Source: Devosia sp. Root413D1
GTDB lineage: Bacteria; Pseudomonadota; Alphaproteobacteria; Rhizobiales; Devosiaceae
Reading direction: 5' to 3'
DNA: 64,000 bases
NCBI RefSeq assembly: GCF_001425235.1
Contig: NZ_LMEA01000010.1
Coordinates: 378,275-442,274 of the forward strand
Of the stretch, positions 36,753 to 45,227 are shown piece by piece. The notes beneath the pieces are model-generated. The model had not been told where the DNA came from. It did not search any database and worked only from the letters and a program-made list of their open reading frames with translations. The position numbers were made by a program, and so were the translations under genes. Each line of letters opens with the position of its first letter. The stretch's first letter is position 1.

Positions 36753-38903
36753 ATGGCGGACTACAAAGAGCTGTTACGTAGGGCGGTAGAAGCTCTGCCG
36801 GAGAATAACGGCGCCGCGCGACGCGCGGTCTACGAGAAGGCGCGTGCCGCGCTGGTCGGGCAGCTGCGCGCCATCAATCCGCCGCTGGCTGCTCGCGACA
36901 TCACCGCACACCGCCTGCAGCTCGAGGATTGCATCCGCCAGGTCGAACAGGAAGCCAGCGAGGCGGTGATCGCCGGCCTCGGTTCGGGCAAGGAAGACAA
37001 TCCGCCGCCGCCGCCGGTTTATTTCGAGCCGCCGGCCAAGAAGGCCCCGGCGGCTGTCGCTAAACCTGTCGCCAAGCCCGTGCCGCAGAACGGCAAGGAG
37101 CCGCCACGGCCGCTGCCGCCGGGCGGTTCGATCGAAGAGATCATCGCAGCCGCCAATGCCGAGCAGACCGAGGGATCGGACCGGTCGCGCTCGATCGTGC
37201 GCCCCGACGCCAAGCCGATGGGCAAGCCCGTACCCAAGCTGGTGCCCTCGACGCAGCGCCAGCAGCCGCAGCTCGCCGCTCCCGTGCCGTCCGACGAAGA
37301 TGAGGACGACGGCGAGGAGCTGCAGCAGCGCTCGTCGCCGGTCCGCTCGCCGATTCCGGCCAGGTCGCCGACCGGCCGCTCGCCGCTGCCCTCGATCGTG
37401 GCGCGGGCCGAAGCCGCCAAGAGCCGTACCGGCAATGCCGCGTTCGGCGCCCCGATCGGTGGCGCCGCCCGTGGCCCGGTGCTGGAGCCGCGCCGCGAAC
37501 TGCCGGCGCCCCGTATGGAGCCCGCGGGTCGCAACGGCCAGGCCGCTGCCCGCCAGATGTCCGAGCCGGTGGCGCTGTTCAACGATCCGCCGATTGCCGC
37601 CGCCATGTCGGCGGTGCGCGAGGTCGAGGTGGAGGCCCCGCCTGCCGATCCGCAGGGCGCGATCGATCGCGCCATCGCGACGCTCGACCGCGAAGCGCGC
37701 GGCGATACCGAGTTCGAAGAGCCGGTCATCAACGGTGGCTACAGCGCCTTCGACGACGAGGCCGACGAACCGCCGGCCCGGCAGAACGGCTTTGCGCCGT
37801 CGATCCTCAAGGCCGATGCGCGCCCGCAGCGCGAAGGCAAGGCCGCCAAGGCCAGCGCCTTTGCCCGCGATGCCCGTGAGCCGCGCGGTAAGAAGCAGCG
37901 CGATACCGAGCCGAATTTCCCGCGCGCCCGGGCCGAGGACGAACGTCGCGGCCTCGGAGCCGTCACCATCTTCCTGATCGTGTTCGCCGTGCTGCTGATC
38001 GGCGCCGGTGGCGCCGGCTTCTGGGCCTGGCGTGAAGGTTTCATCGACCTCGACCAGATGTTCGGGCGCGGCGCTCCGGCGACGCAGCAGGCAGCGGTCA
38101 CCGCTCCGACGCCGGCCGAAACCACGACCGACACCCCGGCTACCGGCCCGGGCAATACGGCGACACCAGCCGAGAGCGATACGCCGACCGCCGAGCTGGG
38201 CGCGACGGATGATCGCCTCGGCACCGAGACTGCCGCAGCGCCGGCGGAACTGAGCCGGTTGGTTCCAGCGGCACCCGAGGAGCGCCTCGGTACCGACCAG
38301 CAGACGGCGGCAACCGATGCCACGCAGGCAGCCGCCTCGGTCGATCCGGCCAGCCTCGCCGGCAGCCAGTCGCTGCTCCTAGAAGCCTCCGACAGCGGCA
38401 CCACCGGCGCCGTGCCGTTCTCAGGCACGGTGGAGTGGAGCAAGGGCACCGACGAGATGGGCTTGCCGACGCTGATCGGCAAGGCGAACATCCCGGCGCG
38501 CAACCTCGCCGTCGACGTGCTGATCCGCAAGAACTCCGACGCGAGTCTCCCGGCCAGCCACCTGATGGAAGTGAACTTCCGGGTGACCGACAGCTTTATC
38601 GGCGGCTCGATCGCGGGCCTCCCGGGCGTGCTGCTGAAAAACGAAGAGCTGGTGCAGGGAACGCCTCTGGTCGGCGCTTCGGCCCGCGTCGTCGGCAACT
38701 CGTTCCTGTTCGCGCTCAGCGCCTCGCCCGCCGACATCACCGCCAACAGCAGCTTGCTCACCTCGCGCAAGTGGATGGATCTGGCGCTGATCTATGCCAC
38801 CGGCAAGCGGGCGATCATCACGCTCGAAAAGGACGCCGCGGCCGAGACGATGTTCACCGAAGTGGTGGGCGAGTGGACCAAGTCGGTCGCTGCCGCGAAC
38901 TGA
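36753..38903 (+). CDS. Large single-pass membrane protein with disordered cytoplasmic region
   Basis: The 716-residue protein starts MADYKELLRRAVEALPENNGA, followed by a short helical region to about residue 75. A long Pro/Ala-rich, charged and probably disordered region follows (about 80-400). One transmembrane segment (about 407-430, AVTIFLIVFAVLLIGAGGAG) comes next, then a second Ala/Thr/Pro-rich linker (about 440-545) and a compact C-terminal domain (about 555-716, GTVEWSKGTDEMGLPTLIGKANIP and later). Conserved proteins of this layout sit beside purA in Hyphomicrobiales, but I know of no assigned function. The C-terminal domain should be periplasmic. A terminator follows. Confidence 0.85.
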   Translation: MADYKELLRRAVEALPENNGAARRAVYEKARAALVGQLRAINPPLAARDITAHRLQLEDCIRQVEQEASEAVIAGLGSGKEDNPPPPPVYFEPPAKKAPAAVAKPVAKPVPQNGKEPPRPLPPGGSIEEIIAAANAEQTEGSDRSRSIVRPDAKPMGKPVPKLVPSTQRQQPQLAAPVPSDEDEDDGEELQQRSSPVRSPIPARSPTGRSPLPSIVARAEAAKSRTGNAAFGAPIGGAARGPVLEPRRELPAPRMEPAGRNGQAAARQMSEPVALFNDPPIAAAMSAVREVEVEAPPADPQGAIDRAIATLDREARGDTEFEEPVINGGYSAFDDEADEPPARQNGFAPSILKADARPQREGKAAKASAFARDAREPRGKKQRDTEPNFPRARAEDERRGLGAVTIFLIVFAVLLIGAGGAGFWAWREGFIDLDQMFGRGAPATQQAAVTAPTPAETTTDTPATGPGNTATPAESDTPTAELGATDDRLGTETAAAPAELSRLVPAAPEERLGTDQQTAATDATQAAASVDPASLAGSQSLLLEASDSGTTGAVPFSGTVEWSKGTDEMGLPTLIGKANIPARNLAVDVLIRKNSDASLPASHLMEVNFRVTDSFIGGSIAGLPGVLLKNEELVQGTPLVGASARVVGNSFLFALSASPADITANSSLLTSRKWMDLALIYATGKRAIITLEKDAAAETMFTEVVGEWTKSVAAAN

Positions 38904-38926
38904 TCGGCTGAGAGAGAATCATCGAG

Positions 38927-38956
38927 ACGCCCGGGCCCGAGGTCCGGGCGTTTTTG
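38927..38956 (+). terminator. Rho-independent terminator
   Basis: ACGCCCGG (38927-38934) pairs with CCGGGCGT (38944-38951), followed by TTTTTG. It lies 24 bases after the stop of the large membrane protein. Confidence 0.92.
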
Positions 38957-38999
38957 TTTTGAGGATCGGACTTCACCTAGGATGACAGCCAGCGGGCTT

Positions 39000-39180
39000 C
39001 CCCCTCTCCCCTGAGGGGAGAGGGTAGTGCAGCTAGGACCTTCAGGTCCGTAGCGGAACTCGGGTGAGGGGTTCAGCTTCTCAGCGAGTGCGCATTTCGC
39101 CGCTTCACCCCTCAACCGGCCTTCGGCCACCTCCGGGCGAGGGCTACGCCCTCGTCCCGCGACCCCTGAGGGGAGAAGGG
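39000..39180. repeat. GC-rich intergenic palindrome, family C copy 2
   Basis: CCCCCTCTCCCCTGAGGGGAGAGGG at the left and GACCCCTGAGGGGAGAAGGG at the right flank a segment with CGGGTGAGGGGTT against AACC- and CACCCCTC-type complements. It has the same composition and spacing as 8891-9058 and fills the gap between convergent genes. Confidence 0.75.
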
Positions 39181-39203
39181 ACGTTCGCTCCGCCCCACCA
39201 GCA

Positions 39204-39740
39204 CTACAGCCGCTTCAACACCCGCGCCGGAACGCCCGCGGCAATGGTGTTCGCCGGTACATCGCGGCTCACCACCGCTCCGGCTGCAATCACTGCGTTG
39301 TCGCCGATGCTCACCCCCGGCAGGATCGTCGCGGCGGCGCCGATCCAGACATTGTTGCCGATGGTGATGGGCTTTTTGACGATGCCGTTGCGGCGCTGCG
39401 CCGGATCGGTCGGATGGCCGGCGGAAACGAGGTTCACCTTCGGTCCGATCATCACGTCATTGCCGATGCTGATGCCGCCCAGGTCCATGAAGTGGCAGCC
39501 CTGGTTGATGAAGACGTTGTTGCCGACGGTGATGTTGAGGCCGCAATCGGTGGAGAAGGGCGGGATGATCATGAAGCGCTCGCCCACCGGCTTGCCGATC
39601 AGCTCGCTGAAGGCGGTGCAGAGCCTCTCGAGGTCATCAAAGCCGATGTCGCTCAGCCGGGCGCTCAGCCGCACGGCGCGTTTGAGGTTCTCGAACATCT
39701 GCCGCCCCTCGGGGGAACGGGCAGGATTGGCTTCGGACAT
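39204..39740 (-). CDS. Hexapeptide-repeat O-acetyltransferase (LacA/Maa type)
   Basis: This 178-residue left-handed beta-helix acetyltransferase shows hexapeptide repeats (ISIGNDVMIGPKVNLV, ITIGNNVWIGAAATILPGVSIGDNAVI). The catalytic histidine region VSAGHPTDPAQRR and the C-terminal VPANTIAAGVPARVLKRL are characteristic of maltose/galactoside O-acetyltransferases. It would transfer acetyl from acetyl-CoA to a sugar hydroxyl. It stands alone between repeats, so the natural substrate is open. Confidence 0.9.
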   Translation of the reverse strand: MSEANPARSPEGRQMFENLKRAVRLSARLSDIGFDDLERLCTAFSELIGKPVGERFMIIPPFSTDCGLNITVGNNVFINQGCHFMDLGGISIGNDVMIGPKVNLVSAGHPTDPAQRRNGIVKKPITIGNNVWIGAAATILPGVSIGDNAVIAAGAVVSRDVPANTIAAGVPARVLKRL

Positions 39741-39830
39741 GGCGGGGCATCCGGGGAGAATCGGAGGGTTAGTGTAGCGCGCGTTCAGCGCGGGCTGGAC
39801 AGCGACTCGCTGCTACTACCGGCGCAACCT

Positions 39831-39944
39831 GACCCCCACCCTTGATCCCTCCCCGCAAGGGGGAGGGAGACGCAGACTGAGATGCTGGTGTGAGGGTCGC
39901 CCCCCCCCCTTGCGGGGAGGGGACAGGGGTGGGGGGCAGCCCGC
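39831..39944. repeat. GC-rich intergenic palindrome, family A copy 2
   Basis: It starts GACCCCCACCCTTGATCC, and its right arm holds GGGGAGGGGACAGGGGTGGG before GCAGCCCGC. The middle contains GACGCAGACTGAGATGCTGGTG, whose reverse complement (CACCAGCACTTCAGTCTGCGTC-like) appears in copy 1, so the copies are inverted relative to each other. Confidence 0.85.
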
Positions 39945-39979
39945 GCCGGCCAATGGGGTGCCACGCGACCCTCAGCCCT

Positions 39980-40612
39980 CTACCCCTCGAACAGCATGCC
40001 ATCGCGCAGCTGGTAGCGCCGCGTTGCCAGCGCCTCGACGTCGTCGACATGGTGGCTGACCAGGAGCGTGATCCACTGCTGCCGTTCGGTCAGCGACTTC
40101 ACCAGCGTGCGGATAGTGCCGCGGGTGTCGTCGTCGAGGGCGGAGAACGGCTCGTCGAGCAGCAGCACCGGTCGGTCGCGCAGCAAAGTGCGGGCCAGAG
40201 CCACGCGCTGCTTCTCGCCGCCCGACAGGGTGTCGGCGCGCTGCTTCAATACGCCCGGCAGCCCGACCTCGTTGAGCGCTGCCTCGATCTTCTGCCGCCC
40301 GCCGGTCACGCCGCGGGGCAGGCCGAGTTCGAGGTTCTGGTAGGCGCTGAGGTGCTCGAACAGGGTTTCGGACTGGAACAGGATGGAGATCGGCCGTTGC
40401 TCGGGCGGCAATGGCAGCAGATCCTGTCCAGCGAGCGTCAGCCGGCCGGCCGAGGGTACGAGGAAGCCGGCGATCAGGTCGAGCAAGGTCGACTTGCCGG
40501 CGCCGGACTGGCCACTGACGGCGGTGACCTCACCGGGCTTTGCCACAAAGCTCAGGTCGAAGTGGCGTGTCGCGCCGCGGTGGGTGAAGCGCAGGTGGTC
40601 AGCTTCGAGCAT
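39980..40612 (-). CDS. thiQ: Thiamine ABC transporter ATP-binding protein
   Basis: This 210-residue ABC ATPase has Walker A GQSGAGKST, signature LSGGEKQRVALART, Walker B PVLLLDEPFSALD and a switch histidine in LLVSHHVDD. Size and sequence fit ThiQ, and it is third in the thiBPQ operon. The ATG at 40612 starts at MLEADHLRF; a TTG at 40627 is possible. The start lies inside the end of thiP (14-base overlap), a sign of tight translational coupling. It imports thiamine, or thiamine phosphates, with ThiB and ThiP. Confidence 0.94.
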   Translation of the reverse strand: MLEADHLRFTHRGATRHFDLSFVAKPGEVTAVSGQSGAGKSTLLDLIAGFLVPSAGRLTLAGQDLLPLPPEQRPISILFQSETLFEHLSAYQNLELGLPRGVTGGRQKIEAALNEVGLPGVLKQRADTLSGGEKQRVALARTLLRDRPVLLLDEPFSALDDDTRGTIRTLVKSLTERQQWITLLVSHHVDDVEALATRRYQLRDGMLFEG

Positions 40613-42215
40613 CGGTGAGCTTTCCAAACAGTTTTGGCAGCAGCACGAAGGCGGCGATGGTAATCACGAGCATCAGCGCTGCGATGGCGGCGGCGTCGTT
40701 GCTGCGATAGGCGCCCAGTGCCCGGTACATGAGCAGCGGCAGGGTGGCGAAATCCTCGGTGCCGAACAGCGCGATGACGCCGAGATCGCCGAGCGAGAAG
40801 CAGAATGCCAGCGCCAGGACGACGCCGGCTTCGCGGCCGAGCAGCGGCCACTCGACGGCGGTGAACTGCCGCCAGTCGCTGAGACCGAGCGAGCGGATCA
40901 GCCGGCCGCGCCGTTCGGCAATGGCATCGAGCGGCGGCGCCAGCGTCGCCAGCGCGAAGGGCAGGGAGAGCAGCGCGTTGGCGAGCAGCACCACCAGCGG
41001 GGCTGCAACCTCGGGCAGCATCCCGGCATTGCGCACGAGGAGGAACGCGCCGAGCGACAGCACCACGGCCGGCACCGCCAGATAGGCATAGGCCGGGGCG
41101 CCGATGCCGACGCGGAGCAGCGGGATGCCGGAGGCGGCGCGGCCCATGCCGATGCCGAGCGCCAAGAGCAGGGTGAGCAGCGCCGAGCCGGAACCGAGCA
41201 GGAGGCTGGTGCCGAGCGCCTTCCAGAAGCTGGGGCGGCTCGCCACCTCGATGATGCCGGGCCCGACGCCGTCGATGAGGATGGCGAGCAACGGCAGCGC
41301 GAAGCCGACGATGCCGAAGACGAGGACGGTCCATTGCGCGATGCGCGCGGCAGTCCCGTCACGCCAGCGCGGCGGGGTCGAGCCGCCGGTGCTGGCCGAT
41401 ATGGGCGCAAAGGCAGACGCGGCGATGATGATGGCCGAGCAGATGCCGATCTGCACCAGCGCCAAAGTGACGGCGCCGCGGAGGTCGAAATCGAGCCGGA
41501 CGGCGGCATAGATCGCGACTTCCAGCGTCTGGTTGGCCGGGCCACCGCCGAGCAGCAAGACGATGGGGAAACTGGTGAAGGCGAGGAGGAAGATGATAGC
41601 GGCGAGGCCGGGCAGCGTGGTGCGCAGCATCGGCCAATCGATCACCTCAAAGCGCCGCCAGGCGCCGAGCCCGAGGCTCTGGCCGGTCTTCAGGCGCTTT
41701 TCCGGGATGGCGTCGAGCCGCGCCAGGAGGATGCGGGCGGCAAACGAAGCATCGAGGATGACATGGGCAGCGAGAATGCCGCCGAGGCCGAACAGCGGCA
41801 CTTCGAGCGGCTGGCCGGTGAGCGCCAGCGAGGCCTGGTTGACCCAGCCGGCGCGGCCCCAGACCGACAGCAGCCCGAAGGCGACGATCAGGCCGGGGGT
41901 GACGATGGCGGAGGCGAATAGCCCGACGATCAGGTCGCGGCCGGGGAAACGCAGCCGGTTCAGCGCCCAGGCCAGCGCCGTGCCGACGAGCAGCGACAGC
42001 ACGGTGGTAAGCCCGGCCTGGATGGCGGTCATCGACACCAGGTGCCAGACGTCGACGCTCGATTGGCGTGACGGTTCGCCTGCCGCGGCGGCGAGGATGG
42101 CCAGCAGCACCAGCGCCACCAGCGCGGCGATGGCCGCCGCGACGCCCGCCCCGGCGATGAGCCGGAGCGGACGGTGCGGCAGCACTAGGTTACTGGAGCG
42201 CGGCGAGAGCAGCAT
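40599..42215 (-). CDS. thiP: Thiamine ABC transporter permease
   Basis: The 538-residue double-domain permease has about 12 transmembrane helices in two BPD_transp_1 halves. Each has an EAA-type loop: ILLARLDAIPEKRLKTGQSLGLGAWRRF in the first (about 175-205) and ATLAPPLDAIAERRGRLIRSLG in the second. A fused permease is normal for ThiP. The start is uncertain: ATG 42215 overlaps thiB by 26 bases, while a GTG at 42185, five bases after the thiB stop, would remove ten residues. No clear ribosome site decides between them. Confidence 0.92.
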   Translation of the reverse strand: MLLSPRSSNLVLPHRPLRLIAGAGVAAAIAALVALVLLAILAAAAGEPSRQSSVDVWHLVSMTAIQAGLTTVLSLLVGTALAWALNRLRFPGRDLIVGLFASAIVTPGLIVAFGLLSVWGRAGWVNQASLALTGQPLEVPLFGLGGILAAHVILDASFAARILLARLDAIPEKRLKTGQSLGLGAWRRFEVIDWPMLRTTLPGLAAIIFLLAFTSFPIVLLLGGGPANQTLEVAIYAAVRLDFDLRGAVTLALVQIGICSAIIIAASAFAPISASTGGSTPPRWRDGTAARIAQWTVLVFGIVGFALPLLAILIDGVGPGIIEVASRPSFWKALGTSLLLGSGSALLTLLLALGIGMGRAASGIPLLRVGIGAPAYAYLAVPAVVLSLGAFLLVRNAGMLPEVAAPLVVLLANALLSLPFALATLAPPLDAIAERRGRLIRSLGLSDWRQFTAVEWPLLGREAGVVLALAFCFSLGDLGVIALFGTEDFATLPLLMYRALGAYRSNDAAAIAALMLVITIAAFVLLPKLFGKLTDARS

Positions 42216-43182
42216 CGACCCAGGCCCGGCCATTGGCGGCAAGCGCGGCTTCGTCGATCGTCAGCACCTTTGCGGGCGGCTTGCCGAACTCGGCCGGGAG
42301 GTCTGCGCCGAGGTCGATCACCGGATACATCCAGTTGGTGGTGGGGATGATCTTCTGCGCCTCCGGCGTCGTGAGGTAAGCGAGGAAGGCCTTGGCCAGG
42401 TCCGGCTGATCGGAGCTCTTCAGCACGCCCGCCACCTCGACCTGCGCGACATAGCCCTCGGAGAACGGCGCATAGGCGTAGTTGTGCTTGTCTTCGGCGA
42501 TGGCGTGGTAGGCGGGTGAAGTGGTGTAGCTCAGCACCATGTCGGCCTGGCCGTCGAGGAACAGGCCATAGGCTTCCGACCAGCCGCGGGTCATGGTGAG
42601 GACGTGCGGCTTCAGCCCCTTCCAGATCTCCGGCGCGCGGTCGCCATAGGCGGCCTCGACCCACAGCACATTGCCGAGGCCGGGTGTCGACGAGCGCGGG
42701 TCCTCGATGACGATCTTGAAGCTCGCGGGCAGCGCAATGAGCTCCTCGAATGAGGTCGGCGGGTTGGGTGTCTTCTGCTTGTCATAGACAAAGGCGAAAT
42801 AGCCGTAGTCGAAGGGCACGAACTCAGCGTCGTTCCACGGCAGCACCAGGCCCTCAGGAGTGAGGCCGTGCGGGGCAAACAGGCCGGTGGCGCGAGCTTC
42901 GCCCGAGGTCGCGGTATCGAGGCCGAGCACGACATCGGCCTTGGTTGCGGTGCCCTCGAGCTGCACCTTACGGAGGTTCGAGATAGCGTCCTCGGAGGTC
43001 GTCCACTCGATGGTGCAGTTGCAGGTCTGCTCGAAGCCGGCCTTCAGGCCGGGGCCGGGCCCCCATTCGGCGGCGAAGCCATCATAGGTGTAGATGTTGA
43101 GGATCGGCTTGTCCTCGGCGAGGACAGGCAGGGCGGTGGCGCAGATGACTGCCGCCAACGCGAGGTGTGCGAACGAGCGCAT
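42190..43182 (-). CDS. thiB: Thiamine-binding periplasmic protein
   Basis: The 330-residue protein has a signal peptide (MRSFAHLALAAVICATALPVLA-ED) and a type II periplasmic-binding fold of the iron/thiamine class. ThiB-like segments include LNIYTYDGFAAEWGPGPGLK, VVLGLDTATSGEARATGLF, TRGWSEAYGLFLDGQADMVLSYTTSPAYH and TTNWMYPVIDLGADLP. It is first in the thiBPQ operon. Its leader holds a TPP riboswitch, and its GAAGGGA ribosome site can pair with a complementary stretch 20 bases upstream. Confidence 0.95.
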   Translation of the reverse strand: MRSFAHLALAAVICATALPVLAEDKPILNIYTYDGFAAEWGPGPGLKAGFEQTCNCTIEWTTSEDAISNLRKVQLEGTATKADVVLGLDTATSGEARATGLFAPHGLTPEGLVLPWNDAEFVPFDYGYFAFVYDKQKTPNPPTSFEELIALPASFKIVIEDPRSSTPGLGNVLWVEAAYGDRAPEIWKGLKPHVLTMTRGWSEAYGLFLDGQADMVLSYTTSPAYHAIAEDKHNYAYAPFSEGYVAQVEVAGVLKSSDQPDLAKAFLAYLTTPEAQKIIPTTNWMYPVIDLGADLPAEFGKPPAKVLTIDEAALAANGRAWVDAALAALQ

Positions 43183-43261
43183 AAATCGTTCCCTTCGGTT
43201 GCGGCCATGTGAATGAAGGGGACGTCAATGGATCGGACGCTGTCGCGCCCTTGCCATCTCG

Positions 43262-43338
43262 AACTTCCTCCGCCAGCATGACCTGGTTCAGGTTCAATGG
43301 GTAACTCTCAGCTCCGGAAGGCCCGGAACACCCCAGCG
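43262..43338 (-). promoter_or_regulatory. TPP riboswitch (THI box) controlling thiBPQ
   Basis: On the minus strand the conserved blocks follow in order: GGGGTG, GCTGAGAGTTACCC, GAACCTGAACCAGG, ATGCTGGCGGAGGAAG. CTGAGA lies at 43311-43306. These match the THI element that binds thiamine pyrophosphate. The expression platform is probably translational: CCCCTTC (complement of 43215-43221) can pair with GAAGGGA (complement of 43190-43196), the thiB ribosome site. High TPP should therefore shut off thiamine uptake. Confidence 0.93.
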
Positions 43339-43371
43339 AGACAGCTGACAGATAGACAGAGTTTTCCCTCC

Positions 43372-44070
43372 GTGCAAGCGCGTGCCCCCCAGACTTCCGT
43401 TGCGGTCTTTGACGACCTGATGGTCATCGTTGGCGGCGGGACGGTCGATTTCGACCTCCTGCGCGAGCTCTACGCTTCGGGCGGCCATCTGGTCGGAGCC
43501 GATGGCGGAGCCGACCAGATCGTCGAGGCCGGCCTCAAGCCCGAGCTGATCATCGGCGATTTCGATTCGCTGAAGAACCCGCACTCCTGGCTGGGCAAGA
43601 CCCGGCTGATGCAGATCAGCGAACAGGAAACCACCGATTTCGAGAAGTCGCTCTATTCGACCCGCGCCCCGGTAACGGTGGCGCTGGGGATGACCGGGCG
43701 GCGCTTCGACCACACGCTGGCCGCGCTCGATGCGGTGGCCAAATATGCGGCAAAGCGGAAGATCGTGCTGGTCGACGAAGAGGACGTGGCGCTGCCGCTG
43801 ACCAAGGCGTTCTCGTTCACCGTCGATCCGCGCGAGCGCGTCTCGATCCACCCGCTGGCGGCGATAACCTTCTGGACTTCGGAAGGGCTGAAATACCCGC
43901 TCGACGCGGTGAAGCTCGCGCCAGGGGTGCGGACGGGCACCTCGAACGAGGCGCTGACCGGGCCGTTCCGGATCGTGCCGGAGGAAGGCGTGCATGCGCC
44001 GTATTTGCTGATCCTGCCGCGGAAGTACTTGGCGCAGCTGATTGCGAAGCTGCTGCTGGAGAAACGCTGA
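43372..44070 (+). CDS. thiN: Thiamine diphosphokinase
   Basis: This 232-residue thiamine pyrophosphokinase turns thiamine into TPP with ATP. Motifs include IVGGGTVDFDLL, VGADGGADQIVEAGLKPELIIGDFDSL (the conserved GDxDS site), QETTDFEKSL and GMTGRRFDHTLA. The start is unsure: the frame is open from 43297, which lies inside the divergent riboswitch, so the GTG at 43372 is more likely; an ATG at 43420 starts directly before the conserved core. It completes the salvage path with thiBPQ: uptake, then pyrophosphorylation to the ligand that represses uptake. thiN is also called TPK or tnr3-like. Confidence 0.92.
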   Translation: MQARAPQTSVAVFDDLMVIVGGGTVDFDLLRELYASGGHLVGADGGADQIVEAGLKPELIIGDFDSLKNPHSWLGKTRLMQISEQETTDFEKSLYSTRAPVTVALGMTGRRFDHTLAALDAVAKYAAKRKIVLVDEEDVALPLTKAFSFTVDPRERVSIHPLAAITFWTSEGLKYPLDAVKLAPGVRTGTSNEALTGPFRIVPEEGVHAPYLLILPRKYLAQLIAKLLLEKR

Positions 44071-44072
44071 CT

Positions 44073-44206
44073 GATAGAGACGGCCTCCTCCCATCCTCCC
44101 CCATAAAGGGGGAGGTGCCGCATCGAGTTTCAGGCACTATCGGGCCACAAGCCCGACTCTTCACCTCCCCCTTTATGGGGGAGGCCGGAAGGGGGCCGTC
44201 TCTATC
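44073..44206. repeat. GC-rich intergenic palindrome, family B copy 2, with perfect 13-bp ends
   Basis: GATAGAGACGGCC (44073-44085) and GGCCGTCTCTATC (44194-44206) are exact inverted ends. Inside, CCTCCCCCATAAAGGGGGAGG and CACCTCCCCCTTTATGGGGG form further complementary arms. It begins two bases after the thiN stop and may act as its terminator. Confidence 0.9.
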
Positions 44207-44285
44207 GGTCGAAAACCCCCGTTCCGGCGAAATTCCGCCCAAATCCCCGCTACATGTCGCGGTCTTTAAGAGCTTGGGGCCATTC

Positions 44286-45146
44286 GTGAAAGTTCTGATT
44301 GCAGCATTATTGCTGAGCCTTGCCGCCGTGTCCGCGAGCCGGGCGGAAGTGGTATGCACGTTGATCGTCGACGCCGAAAGCGGCGCGGTGCGGCTGCAGG
44401 AGGGCGGCGGTTGCGCCACGCCGACCTCGCCAGCGTCGACGTTCAAGGTGCCGCTGGCGGTGATGGGGTTCGATGCAGGGATCCTCACGGGGGCGGAGGA
44501 GCCGGCCTGGCCGTACAAGGCCGAGTATGACGCCAACCGGGCGGACTGGAAGGTGACCACCACGCCCGCCACCTGGCTGCGCGATTCGGTGCTGTGGTAC
44601 TCGCGCGTGCTGGTCGCCGAGATGGGCGCCGAGCGCTTCGGCAAGTACGTCAGCGATTTCGACTATGGCAATGCCGATATCTCGGGCGACCCGGGCAAGA
44701 ACAACAGCCTGCTGCGTTCGTGGATCAACTCGTCGCTGCTGATCACCCCGGAAGAGCAGGTGCGGTTCGTGCGGCGGATGCTGGCGGGCGAGCTGCCGGC
44801 AACGGCGGCGGCGCAGGCCGCGGTGGTCGCCATCATGCCGAGCTTTACGGCCGGCAAGTGGACCGTCTCGGGCAAGACCGGCACCTATTACGAGCGCAAC
44901 GCCGATGGCACCTTCAACTCGCGCCGGCAGACCGGCTGGTTCGTCGGCTGGGCCGAACGCGATGGCGAGCGGCTGGCCTTCGCCTACCTGATCCGCGAGA
45001 ACAAGAAGACATCTGGCACTGCGGGCATGCGGGCGCGCGACGCGCTCTTGGCGCGCTTCGCCAAATGGGGCAAGGGCGAGTTCGCCTGGGCACAACAACC
45101 GCGCCCGGCGGTGGTGCCGGTGATCGGGCCACCGCAGAACGGGTAG
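44286..45146 (+). CDS. Class D beta-lactamase (OXA-type), exported
   Basis: The 286-residue protein has a signal peptide (VKVLIAALLLSLAAVSASRA). The class D active-site motifs occur in order: S51-T-F-K54 (nucleophile serine and carbamylated-lysine position), SVL at 101-103, Y127-G-N129 and K197-T-G199. Trp near 154-equivalent and the SRRQTGWFVGWAER segment are also typical. It should hydrolyse penicillins in the periplasm; the spectrum cannot be read from sequence. The GTG start lies where the signal peptide begins. No mobile element is nearby and base composition matches the surroundings, so this looks like an intrinsic chromosomal gene. Confidence 0.9.
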   Translation: MKVLIAALLLSLAAVSASRAEVVCTLIVDAESGAVRLQEGGGCATPTSPASTFKVPLAVMGFDAGILTGAEEPAWPYKAEYDANRADWKVTTTPATWLRDSVLWYSRVLVAEMGAERFGKYVSDFDYGNADISGDPGKNNSLLRSWINSSLLITPEEQVRFVRRMLAGELPATAAAQAAVVAIMPSFTAGKWTVSGKTGTYYERNADGTFNSRRQTGWFVGWAERDGERLAFAYLIRENKKTSGTAGMRARDALLARFAKWGKGEFAWAQQPRPAVVPVIGPPQNG

Positions 45147-45175
45147 GGCGCTTAGGCAGGTACGCAGCCCAAACA

Positions 45176-45204
45176 GAAAGGGCCGCCCACTGGGCGGCCC
45201 TTTC
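45176..45204. terminator. Bidirectional terminator between beta-lactamase and rpoH
   Basis: GAAAGGGCCGCCC and GGGCGGCCCTTTC form a perfect 13-bp stem with a three-base loop between convergent genes. A T-rich stretch follows on the plus strand and TTTC on the other. Confidence 0.93.
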
Positions 45205-45227
45205 TCATTCATTGATCGCAACTGATC

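Noticed and set aside
40383-41921. 512-codon plus-strand frame
   Set aside because: It is antisense to thiP and thiQ and very rich in Q, R, E and G, which is typical of shadow frames over hydrophobic genes.
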